Source: Nitrospirota bacterium (GTDB lineage Bacteria; Nitrospirota; Leptospirillia; Leptospirillales; Leptospirillaceae). From it: DNA of 64,000 nt. The stretch is from positions 1-64,000 of the forward strand of contig DAHVAL010000003.1 in NCBI GenBank assembly GCA_027314645.1, written 5' to 3'. The notes under the pieces are model-generated. The model saw nothing but the letters and a program-made list of their open reading frames with translations. It searched no databases and was not told the origin of the DNA. The position numbers and the translations under genes are program-made. Of this stretch, positions 43,850 through 53,400 are shown in pieces (the stretch's first letter is position 1; each line of letters begins with the position of its first letter).

Positions 43850-44824
43850 GTGTCTTTCGGCGTAATTCCCCAACTGGTCAAACATTCCGAAGGGACACAC
43901 CGGTCCAATTGGGATGTCGTCCTCTTTCATCTCGGGAAAACACCGGTGACCCTTGCCGGGATGATCGACTTCCTGTTTTTCATCCTTCTTGGCTTGATCC
44001 TCCGACATTTCCTTGGCAAGGCCCTTCACGCGAAGGCCCAGAACCAGTCCTCCCCCCAGACACGCCATTTGATGGGCCTTCTGGCGACCCTGGCTTCCAA
44101 TCTCACTCTTGGACTGGCCTTCGTCATCGGTCTCGACAACCTCGGAGTCCGCCTCTCATTTCTTGGCGGAGCTCTGGGCGTGTTGGGGATCGGCATCGGA
44201 ATCGGGCTCCAAAATGTGGCGGCCAACATGATCGGCCTGGTCGTCATTCTTCTTGAAAAGTCCATTCAGATCGGGGACCTGATCGAAATCGAGGGCATTC
44301 TGGGAACGGTGGTCGAAATCAAAGCCCGCGCGACCACCGTCATGAGCCGGGACAATATCGCCATCATCATTCCCAACTCCCACTTGATCTCGAACAAGGT
44401 GATCAACTGGAGCCACCGGGACCCCAACACCCGCATGCACCTCAAGGTCGGAGTCGGAATGGATCCCGATCGGCTCGAACGAGCGGTGTCCATCCTTGAA
44501 AAAATTGGGATCGAACACCCGGACGTCCTGAAGGATCCCGCCCCCGTGGTCTGGTTCTCTGAGTTCGGAGACTCCTCCTTCAACCTCGAGCTGATTTATT
44601 GGATCGGAGACGTCACCATGCGGCACAACATCCTCTCCGACCTCAACTTTCGAATCGCCCGGGAATTCAGGAAGGAGGGAATTGAGCTGCCGTATCCCCA
44701 TAATGTCATCCTGTTTTCCGATGAAACGATGCGCCCCAAAATCGCCTCGCCCCTTGCAGAGCCGCCGAAGGGAGAGGATAATAGAACCCATGAAAATAGG
44801 AATTCTTCTCTCGACCCATCCTGA
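43850..44824 (+). CDS. MscS-family mechanosensitive channel
   Basis: 324 residues: two or three transmembrane helices (MIDFLFFILLGLILRHFLG, LLATLASNLTLGLAFVIGL), then the pore-lining helix rich in Gly/Ala/Ile (FLGGALGVLGIGIGIGLQNVAANMIGLVVILLE) and the cytoplasmic MscS beta domain (IQIGDLIEIEGILGTVVEI, IIIPNSHLISNKVINWS). A GTG start with GAGGAG upstream. It is followed at once by a DsrE/DsrF/DsrH-like trio, a pairing I would not predict from osmotic function. Confidence 0.92.
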   Translation: MSFGVIPQLVKHSEGTHRSNWDVVLFHLGKTPVTLAGMIDFLFFILLGLILRHFLGKALHAKAQNQSSPQTRHLMGLLATLASNLTLGLAFVIGLDNLGVRLSFLGGALGVLGIGIGIGLQNVAANMIGLVVILLEKSIQIGDLIEIEGILGTVVEIKARATTVMSRDNIAIIIPNSHLISNKVINWSHRDPNTRMHLKVGVGMDPDRLERAVSILEKIGIEHPDVLKDPAPVVWFSEFGDSSFNLELIYWIGDVTMRHNILSDLNFRIAREFRKEGIELPYPHNVILFSDETMRPKIASPLAEPPKGEDNRTHENRNSSLDPS

Positions 44825-45092
44825 AAATCATGACGGGGAAAGGGTGCGTTCGATCGTAGAACCCGCCCTCGCCTCCGGCGACGAGATCTATCTCTACCTT
44901 CTCGACGAAGGAGCCCGCTTCTTAACTCAGGATTGGGTCCACTCCCTTGTCGACCGGGGCGCCACCGTTTATACCTGCGCCTACGCAGCCCAAAACCGCC
45001 GAATCTCGGATCCCGGAAAAACCACTTTCTGCGGATTGGTGGTTCTGACTCAGATCATCGAGGGGTGCGACCGTTTCCTTGCCTTCGCCTGA
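44790..45092 (+). CDS. DsrE/TusD-like sulfur-relay protein
   Basis: A 100-residue DsrE-fold protein. ATG 44790 lies inside the end of the MscS gene (35-base overlap). TVYTCAYAAQNRRI carries the cysteine and AA-R pattern of the sulfur-accepting site in TusD/DsrE, and CGLVVLTQIIEGCDRFLAF is the expected C-terminal strand and helix. Probably a persulfide carrier working with the two following proteins. Confidence 0.75.
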   Translation: MKIGILLSTHPENHDGERVRSIVEPALASGDEIYLYLLDEGARFLTQDWVHSLVDRGATVYTCAYAAQNRRISDPGKTTFCGLVVLTQIIEGCDRFLAFA

Positions 45093-45102
45093 AAGGAGTT
45101 CC

Positions 45103-45456
45103 GTGTCCTCCTCGAGCCACAAGACTCTTCTGCTGATCAAAGCGGACCCGTCGACCGACCCGAGACCTGCCGAAGCCGTGCGCTCGGCCCTCGGCCTGAT
45201 TGCCGGGGAAATCCCTGTCAGCGTCTATTTATTCAAGGAAGCCCACGCTCTCCTCACCTCCACCTCCGAGGATCTTCTCGACCTTGAGGACGGAGAGGTT
45301 CTTCACCGGTTCCTCGGAACATTTTTCGACATGGCCTCCGGAATCTACTATGAACCGTTCGACACCCCTCCTTCGGAGAAAACACGGGGAACCCCCCTCT
45401 CCCCCAAGGATCTGGGCCGAATGATCGGGAGCTTCGACCACACTCTTTTCTTTTAG
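45103..45456 (+). CDS. DsrF/TusC-like protein
   Basis: 117 residues from GTG 45103, with AAAGGAG four bases upstream. The alternating strand-helix pattern of the DsrE/F fold is visible (KTLLLIKADP, VSVYLFKEAHALL). No cysteine is present, in line with a structural rather than sulfur-carrying role for the TusC-like subunit. It sits 10 bases after the DsrE-like gene and eight bases before the DsrH-like gene. Confidence 0.6.
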   Translation: MSSSSHKTLLLIKADPSTDPRPAEAVRSALGLIAGEIPVSVYLFKEAHALLTSTSEDLLDLEDGEVLHRFLGTFFDMASGIYYEPFDTPPSEKTRGTPLSPKDLGRMIGSFDHTLFF

Positions 45457-45464
45457 GACGCGCC

Positions 45465-45719
45465 ATGCTGATCCTTCTCCGCCATCCTCCCGACGACCGG
45501 GTCCGGGATCTGATCCTTGCGGCATGCGAGGAATCCGGGTCCGCCTCCCTCGTCTACCTTGAGCGGGCCCTTCATGACCCCTTGGGGCACCCTCCACTGG
45601 TCCTCGCAGGCCAGACCTACACCATGGACCCCCCCGCAATACCGGGCATCAAACAGATCGACGGACAGCTCCTGCTCACCCTGATTCGAGGCGACTCCCG
45701 AATTCTGGTCCTTCCCTGA
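45465..45719 (+). CDS. DsrH/TusB-like protein
   Basis: 84 residues, short like DsrH/TusB (about 95 aa). Strands MLILLRHPPDD and ASLVYLERALHDP and the final LLTLIRGDSRILVLP fit the family outline. One Cys (AACEES) is present but not at the usual DsrH position. Third member of an E-F-H-like set; the match is weaker than for the first member, and the call depends partly on order. Confidence 0.55.
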   Translation: MLILLRHPPDDRVRDLILAACEESGSASLVYLERALHDPLGHPPLVLAGQTYTMDPPAIPGIKQIDGQLLLTLIRGDSRILVLP

Positions 45720-45827
45720 TCGTCGGCGTTGACACCGGACAAGGCTCCGTCATCCCTCCCGGGAACCTCTTGTATTCGACCAGTCCAGAAGGTATGATTG
45801 GATGTTCCGCGCTTAAACACCTGACGT

Positions 45828-45920
45828 GGAGAGATGTCCGAGCGGCCGAAGGAGCACGACTGGAAATCGTGTAGGTGCCTAAGAAGTGCCTCGGGGGTTC
45901 GAATCCCCCTCTCTCCGCCA
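45828..45920 (+). tRNA. tRNA-Ser (anticodon GGA)
   Basis: A 93-base type II tRNA with encoded CCA. The acceptor stem is GGAGAGA/TCTCTCC, the anticodon stem-loop CACGA-CTGGAAA-TCGTG (anticodon GGA, reads UCC and UCU), the variable arm is long, and the T-arm is GGGGGTTCGAATCCCCC. It ends 30 bases before the SRP RNA gene. Confidence 0.95.
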
Positions 45921-45950
45921 TTTCACGGCGACACCCGAGAGCGGACCGAT

Positions 45951-46053
45951 GGGGCCCCAGGCTCCGGGCAACGAGATCCCGCAAACCCCGCCAGGTCCGG
46001 AAGGAAGCAACGGTAGCGGAGTGTCACGGGTGCCCCGGATCCCCCTGGGGTCC
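45951..46053 (+). ncRNA. ffs: Bacterial signal recognition particle RNA (4.5S type)
   Basis: A hairpin RNA of about 103 bases. The universal apical region CCAGGTCCGGAAGGAAGCAACGG holds the GGAA tetraloop and the Ffh-binding asymmetric loop. The ends pair (GGGGCCCCAGG with CCTGGGGTCCC). It binds Ffh to target nascent membrane proteins. The position just upstream of dnaX-ybaB-recR is common in bacteria. The ends are set by base pairing and may be off by a few bases. Confidence 0.92.
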
Positions 46054-46119
46054 CTTCGTTCCTCTTTCTTGCCGCCCCCCGCACCCGTCACAGACGCACG
46101 TCTTCTTCATGGAGATCCC

Positions 46120-47793
46120 ATGGCCCAGTTCAAATCCCTGTACCGAACATACCGGCCCCAGACTTTTTCCGACCTCGTTGGTCAGGAGGCGGTGGTCCGG
46201 GCTCTTTCCCGGGGCTTCGAATCCGGAAGTCTGACACAGGCCTATCTTTTTTCCGGTGAACGCGGTGTCGGAAAAACGTCCGTCGCAAGGATCCTCGCCA
46301 AAGCCATCAATTGTTCCTCGGGCCCCACCGCCACCCCCTGCCTTCAATGCACGTCTTGCCAGGAGATCGCGGAGGGGCGTTCTCCCGACGTACTCGAAAT
46401 GGACGGGGCCTCTCACACAAGCGTGGAAGACGTCCGGGAAATCCGGGAAGGACTCCGGTACACACCTCTCTCCGGCCGAGCGCGAATCGTGATCATCGAC
46501 GAAGTCCACATGCTGTCGACCTCCGCCTTCAACGCCTTGCTTAAAACCCTTGAAGAACCGCCGGCACATGTGGTCTTCATTCTGGCCACCACCGAAGCCC
46601 ACAAGATTCCGGATACGGTCCTTTCCCGCTGCCAGCATTTCCGATTCCGTCTTCTGACGGTTCCTGAAATCTCGGGCCAAATCGGAAAAGTGACCCAAAC
46701 GGAGGGAATACCCCTCGACCCATCGGTCGTCTCCCTCATCGCCCGCGCGGCGGAAGGGAGCATGCGCGACGCCCTCTCCCTTCTCGACCAGATCCTCCGG
46801 ATCGGGGGGGCCGGGGTCACCCCGGCCGAAGTGGCCGAGCTCCTGGGCGTCACCGACCAGGCGCTCGAGGAATCCCTTCTGCGCGCTCTCCTCACCGGAG
46901 ATCTCGCCTCCACATTCCGGACCGCGCGGACCGTCCTTGATGCGGGGATCGACCCGCGCGCCCAGATCCGGGCCATCGCGCGACTTTTTCGGGATATTCT
47001 TCACAGTCTCCTCGAAGGGGTCTCCCTCGAAAACCCGCGTTATGGGTGGCCCCGGGAAAGCGCAGCCCGCTTCGCCTCCCTTCCGCCGCCCAATCTCTTC
47101 TTCCTGGAACAGGCTCTGTCCGTCCTGGTGCGCGGTGAAGACGATCTCCGGCGATCGCCCCAACCTCCCATTACCTTCGAACTGCTTCTGGCCAGGATCT
47201 GCCACCTTGAGGCGGTGCTTCCCCTTCCCGACCTGCTTCTTGGCCTGACTGCACATTCTGAGCGGTCCTCCGACCCCGGATCTCCCCGTTTCCCACCCCG
47301 GCCGTCCGCGCCCAATGATCCGCCGTCGACCCATTCCGTCTTCCCCGACCCCGTTCCGGATCTTCCGGAGCCGCCTCCCCCGCAGAATTCCCTCGCGTCC
47401 ACCCAGGAAGGCCCCCTCGACCTCAGATTGCCTTCCGACTGGCCGAAAGCCCTGGGGCGTCTTTCCCATGAGATGCGCGCCCTTCTCGAATCCGCCCGCA
47501 TCGTCCGCTTTGAACAAGATTGCCTCCTCCTCGACACAGGCAACTCCTTTTTCAACAACCGGATCACCACCAATCGGGAGACACTAGGCCGCGCCCTCTC
47601 AGAAGCGGTACAATCCCCTTCAACGATCAAAGTCGACACCCCTTCCCAAGGATCCGGACCCCCGGGAAAGGGCGGAAAAACCCTTCCCCCACCCCCTCTC
47701 GTTTCCGAGGCGGCGACTCTCTTCGGATCGGAGATCATCGGAGTTCGGACGAAAAAACATTCCCCGGAAGATCAATCAGGAGACACACAATAA
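46120..47793 (+). CDS. dnaX: DNA polymerase III subunit gamma/tau
   Basis: 557 residues from ATG 46120 (GGAG five bases upstream); the ORF-track start lies inside the SRP RNA and tRNA. Clamp-loader AAA+ motifs: AYLFSGERGVGKTSVARILAKAINC, the four-cysteine zinc module ending CLQCTSCQE, Walker B VIIDEVHML and the sensor region FILATTEAHKIP. The middle is followed by a Pro/Ser-rich linker and a short tau-specific end. It overlaps ybaB as TAATG. Confidence 0.96.
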   Translation: MAQFKSLYRTYRPQTFSDLVGQEAVVRALSRGFESGSLTQAYLFSGERGVGKTSVARILAKAINCSSGPTATPCLQCTSCQEIAEGRSPDVLEMDGASHTSVEDVREIREGLRYTPLSGRARIVIIDEVHMLSTSAFNALLKTLEEPPAHVVFILATTEAHKIPDTVLSRCQHFRFRLLTVPEISGQIGKVTQTEGIPLDPSVVSLIARAAEGSMRDALSLLDQILRIGGAGVTPAEVAELLGVTDQALEESLLRALLTGDLASTFRTARTVLDAGIDPRAQIRAIARLFRDILHSLLEGVSLENPRYGWPRESAARFASLPPPNLFFLEQALSVLVRGEDDLRRSPQPPITFELLLARICHLEAVLPLPDLLLGLTAHSERSSDPGSPRFPPRPSAPNDPPSTHSVFPDPVPDLPEPPPPQNSLASTQEGPLDLRLPSDWPKALGRLSHEMRALLESARIVRFEQDCLLLDTGNSFFNNRITTNRETLGRALSEAVQSPSTIKVDTPSQGSGPPGKGGKTLPPPPLVSEAATLFGSEIIGVRTKKHSPEDQSGDTQ

Positions 47794-48122
47794 TGTTTGG
47801 ACAGGACTTCTTGAAAAAAGCCCAGGAAATGCAGGAAAAGATGGGGCGCATTCAGCAGGAGATTTCCGGGACGGTGGTCAATGGAACCTCCGGGGGAGGC
47901 CTTGTGACCGTCACGATGAACGGGAGGAACGAGGTCCTCGCCGTTCGGATCGCTCCGCAACTTTTCAAGGACGAGGACCCGACAGTCGTCGAAGACCTGA
48001 TTGCCGCCGCAGTCAATGACGCGGTTCGGAAAATTCAGGAGGCGGTCTCCCGGGCGATGCAGGACCTCACGGGCCTCCCCGGTGGAAACCCCCTGGGACC
48101 CTTGGGAATCCCCGGCCTTTGA
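47793..48122 (+). CDS. ybaB: YbaB/EbfC nucleoid-associated protein
   Basis: A 109-residue DNA-binding dimer protein with KKAQEMQEKMGRIQQEISG and the glycine-rich beta segment GGGLVTVTMNG. ATG 47793 shares bases with the dnaX stop, with AGGAGA upstream, so the pair is translationally coupled. Between dnaX and recR as in most bacteria. Confidence 0.95.
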   Translation: MFGQDFLKKAQEMQEKMGRIQQEISGTVVNGTSGGGLVTVTMNGRNEVLAVRIAPQLFKDEDPTVVEDLIAAAVNDAVRKIQEAVSRAMQDLTGLPGGNPLGPLGIPGL

Positions 48123-48769
48123 TGGACCGGCGCCCCAGGCCGCAAAAGCCGGCCTTCCCCGAACCCTTTGCCCGTCTTGTGGACGCGTTTCGTCGCCTCC
48201 CCGGAATCGGCTCGAAGACCGCCACGCGTCTCGCCTTTCATCTTCTCCTCTCCACGGAAGAAGAACGCTCCTCCCTGACAGGCGCCCTCGAAACGCTCGC
48301 CAGTCAGCTCGTCGCCTGCAAGGACTGCCGGAACATCGTCGAACGGGACGCGGGCGATCCGGAGGCTCCCTTGCGGTGCGCAATCTGCCTCGATCCTTCC
48401 CGTGACCGGACCATCCTGATCGTCGTAGAAGACATTCAGACCCTCTATTCTCTTGAGAAGTCAGGAGAGTTCCGGGGACTTTATCATGTGCTTGAAGGAA
48501 GACTCTCCCCGCTGGAGGGCGTCAATCCCGAGAAGCTCCGCATCAAGGAACTTCTGGACCGCCTGAACGATCCGGTTGTCCGGGAGGTCATTCTTGCGAC
48601 CTCTCCGACTACCGACGGGGAAGCGACCGCGCTTTACCTGTCGAGGCTCATCAAGCCGATGGGCATCCGCGTGAGCCGGATCGCCTTCGGGATCCCTGTG
48701 GGCCTTGAAATCGAATATGTCGACGAAGTGACTCTGATCCGCGCCGTCGAAGGACGCCATCCATTTTGA
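48122..48769 (+). CDS. recR: Recombination protein RecR
   Basis: A 215-residue recombination mediator: helix-hairpin-helix (FRRLPGIGSKTATRLAFHLL), four-cysteine zinc finger (CKDCRNIV...CAIC) and a Toprim domain starting ILIVVEDIQTLYSLE, ending with the conserved EIEYVDEVTLIRAVEGR. Works with RecF/RecO in gap repair. Start at ATG 48122 (TGATG overlap with ybaB); the TTG three bases earlier is less likely. Confidence 0.96.
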   Translation: MDRRPRPQKPAFPEPFARLVDAFRRLPGIGSKTATRLAFHLLLSTEEERSSLTGALETLASQLVACKDCRNIVERDAGDPEAPLRCAICLDPSRDRTILIVVEDIQTLYSLEKSGEFRGLYHVLEGRLSPLEGVNPEKLRIKELLDRLNDPVVREVILATSPTTDGEATALYLSRLIKPMGIRVSRIAFGIPVGLEIEYVDEVTLIRAVEGRHPF

Positions 48770-48821
48770 CAAGAACATTCTAGAGGGCCGGAGTCCACGC
48801 ACCCGGTGAGGTTGTATCCCC

Positions 48822-50456
48822 ATGACATCTGTTCCGACCAACGAGGAATCCTCTCTTTCGCAGGAAATTGAAAGACGACGGACCTTCGCCATCATCAGCC
48901 ATCCCGATGCCGGAAAAACGACCCTGACCGAAAAGCTTCTTCTCTATGGGGGGGCCATTCACCTGGCGGGGTCGATCAAGGCAAGAAAGGCGGCCCGTTA
49001 TGCCACCAGCGACTGGATGGAAATCGAGCGCCAGCGGGGCATCAGCGTCACCAGCAGCGCCCTCGCGTTCGAATTTGAGAACCACACCCTGAACATTCTC
49101 GATACGCCAGGGCACAAGGATTTCAGCGAAGACACCTTCCGGACTCTCGAAGCGGTCGATTCGGTGGTGATGCTCCTTGACGGCGCGAAGGGGATCGAGC
49201 CCCAAACACTTAAGCTCTTCGAAGTCGCCCGCATGCGATCCCTCCCGATTCTCACCTTCATCAACAAGGTGGACCGTGAAGGCGTCGACCCGTTCAATCT
49301 TCTTTCCGACATCGAGCGTACGCTCGATATTTCCGCGCTCCCCTTCGACTGGCCGATCGGATCGGGCAACCGGTTCCGGGGACTTTGGGACCTGGGCCGC
49401 CAGGAGGTCCACCTTTACGAGTCGGTGGACCATGGAGGAGCGAAGGCTGTTGATCGGAGGCTTCTGGCGAACGACCCGGCCGTCGAGCCAATCCTCGCGG
49501 AACTTCCCGACCGGGAGGGCTTCATGGACGAGATCGCGCTCCTCTCCCACGAGGAAAGTTCCTTCGACCGGAAGAAATTTCTGTCCGGGCGCATGACCCC
49601 TGTTTTTTTTGGGAGTGCCCTCAACAATTTCGGGGTCGAACTCTTCCTCCGGGCCTTTCTTGACATGGCGCCTCCTCCACGGGCGTACCACTCGGACAAA
49701 GGGCCGATCGCTCCCGACCATCCGGCCTTTTCGGGATTTGTTTTCAAGATCCAGGCCAACATGGACCCCCAGCATCGGGACCGTTTTGCCTTTATTCGCG
49801 TCTGTTCCGGCCGTTTCCAAAGGGAAATGTGCGTCACCAACGCCACGACCGGAAAAACCCTCCGCCTGTCGAAAACCATTCAATTTCTGGGACAGAAGCG
49901 GGAACGGGTGGAGGAAGCCTGGCCCGGAGACATCATTGGGCTCCACGACCCGGGGGTGTTCCGGATCGGGGATACCCTCTGCGAAAAAGGGGTGTTCCAC
50001 TTCGAGGGGATACCCTCGTTCTCCCCCGAGCTTTTCGGGCGGGTCGTCCTGGAAGATCCCTTAAAACGGAAACACCTCAAGAAAGGGTTGGACCAGCTGT
50101 CGGAAGAAGGGGCGATCCAGGTGTTCCAGCTCGATCCCCATGGGGAACGGGACATGATCGTCGGGGCGGTGGGAGCTCTTCAGCTGGAAGTGTTGAAATT
50201 CAGGCTCGAGCATGAATACAACGTCAAGGCCCGACTCGAACCCGTCGGCTATGACCGGGCACGATGGATGACCGGAAACGCGGAACAAATCCAGGCGATC
50301 TCCGGAACGCTCGACACCCTCCTGGTCTATGACCGGGAGCTTAAGCCGGTCGCCCTTTTCAGAAACGAATGGGCTCTCCGCTACGTCGTCGAGAAGTATC
50401 CGAAGGTCGCGTTCCATGGGACCTCCCCCAGGGCCTTTCATGAAGAGAAGGAGTGA
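48822..50456 (+). CDS. prfC: Peptide chain release factor 3
   Basis: A 544-residue GTPase that recycles RF1/RF2. G1 is SHPDAGKTTLTE, the switch region ERQRGISVTSSALAF, G3 DTPGHKDFSEDT and G4 FINKVDREG. The N-terminus (SQEIERRRTFAIISHPDAG) and length are those of RF3 rather than EF-G. It follows recR by about 50 bases. A 406-codon ORF on the other strand is a shadow. Confidence 0.96.
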   Translation: MTSVPTNEESSLSQEIERRRTFAIISHPDAGKTTLTEKLLLYGGAIHLAGSIKARKAARYATSDWMEIERQRGISVTSSALAFEFENHTLNILDTPGHKDFSEDTFRTLEAVDSVVMLLDGAKGIEPQTLKLFEVARMRSLPILTFINKVDREGVDPFNLLSDIERTLDISALPFDWPIGSGNRFRGLWDLGRQEVHLYESVDHGGAKAVDRRLLANDPAVEPILAELPDREGFMDEIALLSHEESSFDRKKFLSGRMTPVFFGSALNNFGVELFLRAFLDMAPPPRAYHSDKGPIAPDHPAFSGFVFKIQANMDPQHRDRFAFIRVCSGRFQREMCVTNATTGKTLRLSKTIQFLGQKRERVEEAWPGDIIGLHDPGVFRIGDTLCEKGVFHFEGIPSFSPELFGRVVLEDPLKRKHLKKGLDQLSEEGAIQVFQLDPHGERDMIVGAVGALQLEVLKFRLEHEYNVKARLEPVGYDRARWMTGNAEQIQAISGTLDTLLVYDRELKPVALFRNEWALRYVVEKYPKVAFHGTSPRAFHEEKE

Positions 50457-50475
50457 AGCCCCGGGGGCCGGATTC

Positions 50476-53400
50476 CTATTGGAAGGAACTGGAGCGGGCT
50501 CTGGCCCGTCGAATTTCCGAGGGCTCTCCTTCGGGGTTGATCAAAGGAAGCTGTCCCGTCATGGAGTAGACGACGGGAAGGACAAGCAGGGTGAAGACGA
50601 TCGTGGTCAGAACGCCTCCCACAATCACGATGGCGAGCGGTTTTTGGGCCTGATTTCCGATCCCTGCCGACAACGCGGCCGGTAGGAGGCCAAGGCCCGC
50701 AAGGAGGGCGGTCATCAACACCGGTCTGACGCGAAGATTCCCCCCCTGGATCAGGGCCTCCCGCATCGAGAGCCCTTCCCGTCTGAGGTTTGTCACGAAA
50801 TTGATCAAAATCATTCCATCCTGGATGGCGATCCCGAAGAGCGAGAGAAACCCTAACGCCGCCGAAATGCTCAGGTGGTGTCCCGTCATGAGAAGAGCCC
50901 ATACCCCACCGGTGATCGCAACCGGGACGCTCAGGATCTGGACGAGGGCGTATTTGATCGACCGATAGGCCCAATAGAGAAGGAGGAAGATCAGGCCGAC
51001 CGCGAGCGGGACCAGAAGGGCCAGCCTGTGCTGGGCCTCTTTCATTTCCTTATATTCTCCGTACCATCGGATTCTGTATCCGGGGGGGAGATGAAGCCGG
51101 TTTGCGATTTCTCGCTTCGCCGCATCGACTGAGGACCCGATATCCCGCCCCCGTATGGAGAACTTGACCGGGATGTACCGGGAGTTGGACTCCCGGAAGA
51201 TATAGGAGTTTCCGATCTTGAGAGAGATGTGGGCAAGCTGCGATAAGGGAATGTGCGACCCGTCCGGGCTGTCCACCGGAATCCCCTTGATCGCCTCGAT
51301 ATCCTTCCTGTAGGGACGGGCAAGCCGGACCGTCACATCAAACCGTTTTTCGTTCTTCAGAACCTGGGTGACCGCCACCCCGCCAACCGCCGCCTGAATG
51401 ACCCCTTCGACATCGGCCACATGGATCCCGTACCGGGCGCAGGCGAGGGCATCCACTTGGATATCGAGTTCGGGACCTCCCCGAATTCTGAAGAGTCCCA
51501 AATCATGGAATCCTGGGATTCCTCCCAGAAGTCCGATCGCCCGGTGTGCAAGACCCTCGAGGACAACGGGATCGGGACCATAGATCTTCAGGCTGTTCTG
51601 CCCTTTGACCCCCGATACCGCCTCTTCCACGTTATCCTCGATGTACTGGGAAATGTTGAAGGTCACCCCCGGAATCGTCTTAAGGCGCCCCATCACCTCC
51701 GTCTCGATCCGGGTTTTTGATATTCCTTTTCTCCATTGGTTATGGGGTTTGAAGAAAACTGCAAATTCCGCATTCCAGAATCCGCCGACGTCATAGGCGT
51801 CATCGGGGCGTCCTTCCTCCGAGACCACGGTTTTCACCTCGGGAACCGCCAGAATCTCTCTCCGGATTCCATCGGTGACCCGTGCACCATAGTCAAGACT
51901 GATCGCCGCGGGATAGGTCGCCCGGATATAAAGATTGTTTTCTTCAAGCTTCGGAAGAAACTCCGACCCCAATCGGGGCAGGGCGAACCCCACCGTCAGG
52001 ACAAGAAAGATGAATGCGGCCGACAACACAAGACGCGGACGGTCGAGAACAAAGAGGAGGACGGCGTCGTATCCTTTTTTGACCACCCTCATCAGGGGTG
52101 TGTCGGGGTGGAACCCCACATTTTTGAGAAGGACCGAAGAAAATGCCGGAGAGAGAGTCATGGAGAGGATGACCGCGGCTAAAAGACCTCCCCCCATGGT
52201 GTAGGCCATGGGCACGAAGATTTTCCCTTCGATGCCGCTCATGAACAGAAGAGGAACATAGGCGCCGAACACGATCAAGGTGGAAAACACCGTGGCCGAC
52301 TGGACCTCGGTGACGGCATTGTAGACCACCACGAAGATGGACGGTCGGTCGGATCCTACAGTCCCTCCGGTCAGATGGCGGTAAATATTTTCCACCACGA
52401 TCACGGACGCGTCGACCAAAATGCCGAAGTCGATGGCTCCCAGCGACAGGAGATTGGCCGACACGCCATGAACCTTCATGATGGAGAAGGCAGTTAACAG
52501 CGCCACGGGAATCGTGACGGCGACGATGATGGCTGACCGGAGGTTTCCAAGGAAGAGGTAAAGGGTGAGAAAGACCAGGCCGATCCCCATCGAGAGATTT
52601 TCAAGAACGGTGTGAAGGGTCCAGCTCATCAGCTGGGTCCGGTCGTAAAACGGCAGGAGATGGACCCCGGGAGGAAGGTCATGCGCCCGGATCTCGGCGA
52701 CTTTCTCATGAATCCTCTTCATGACGTGGCGGGTGTTCGCTCCGCGAAGAAGGAGGACCACCCCTTCCACCGTATCGTTTTCAAGATTTCTCCCCACCCT
52801 TCCCAGGCGGGGCTGGGGGCCGATCTGGATTGACGCGATATAGCGAAGAAGGATGGGGGTCCCCTTGACCTCTCCGACCATGATATTGCCGATATCTTCC
52901 CGATTCTTGAGGAGCCCCAGACCCCGGACGACCGCGGCCGTTTCGCCGAAGGTCATCACGTAGGCGCCGACATTGTTGTTGGCCGCCGAAACCGATGAAA
53001 GCACCTGGGAGAGCGGAATATTGAAATTTCTTAACTTGGCCAAGTCGACCAGAATCTGGTATTGGCGGATCCACCCGCCCATCCCGGACTCGTCGGCCAC
53101 CCCCGGTATCTCCTTGAAACGGCGTTCGAGGACCCAGTCGTCCAGGGTTTTGAGCTGATCGAGCGGGGCTCCGGTGAGGGTGTAGCGGAACACCTCCCCT
53201 GTGGCGGGGGTGTTGATATCGAGAACGGGGGTGACTCCCGCCGGGAGATTGGCCTGGGAAATGCGGTTGAAGATCCTGTGGCGGGCCTCGAAATCATCGA
53301 CTCCATCTTTAAAAACGGCGATCACGACCGAGAGCCCGTACATCGAGATGGACCTCTGGGTCTTCATCCCGGGAGTCCCATTGATCGCGATTTCAACCGG

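Noticed and set aside
46024-47517. 497-codon minus-strand ORF opposite dnaX
   Set aside because: Antisense shadow of dnaX; low-complexity Gly/Arg-rich translation without domains.
48780-50000. 406-codon minus-strand ORF opposite prfC
   Set aside because: prfC is certain on the plus strand; the antisense frame is open because of GC-biased codons and has no motif.
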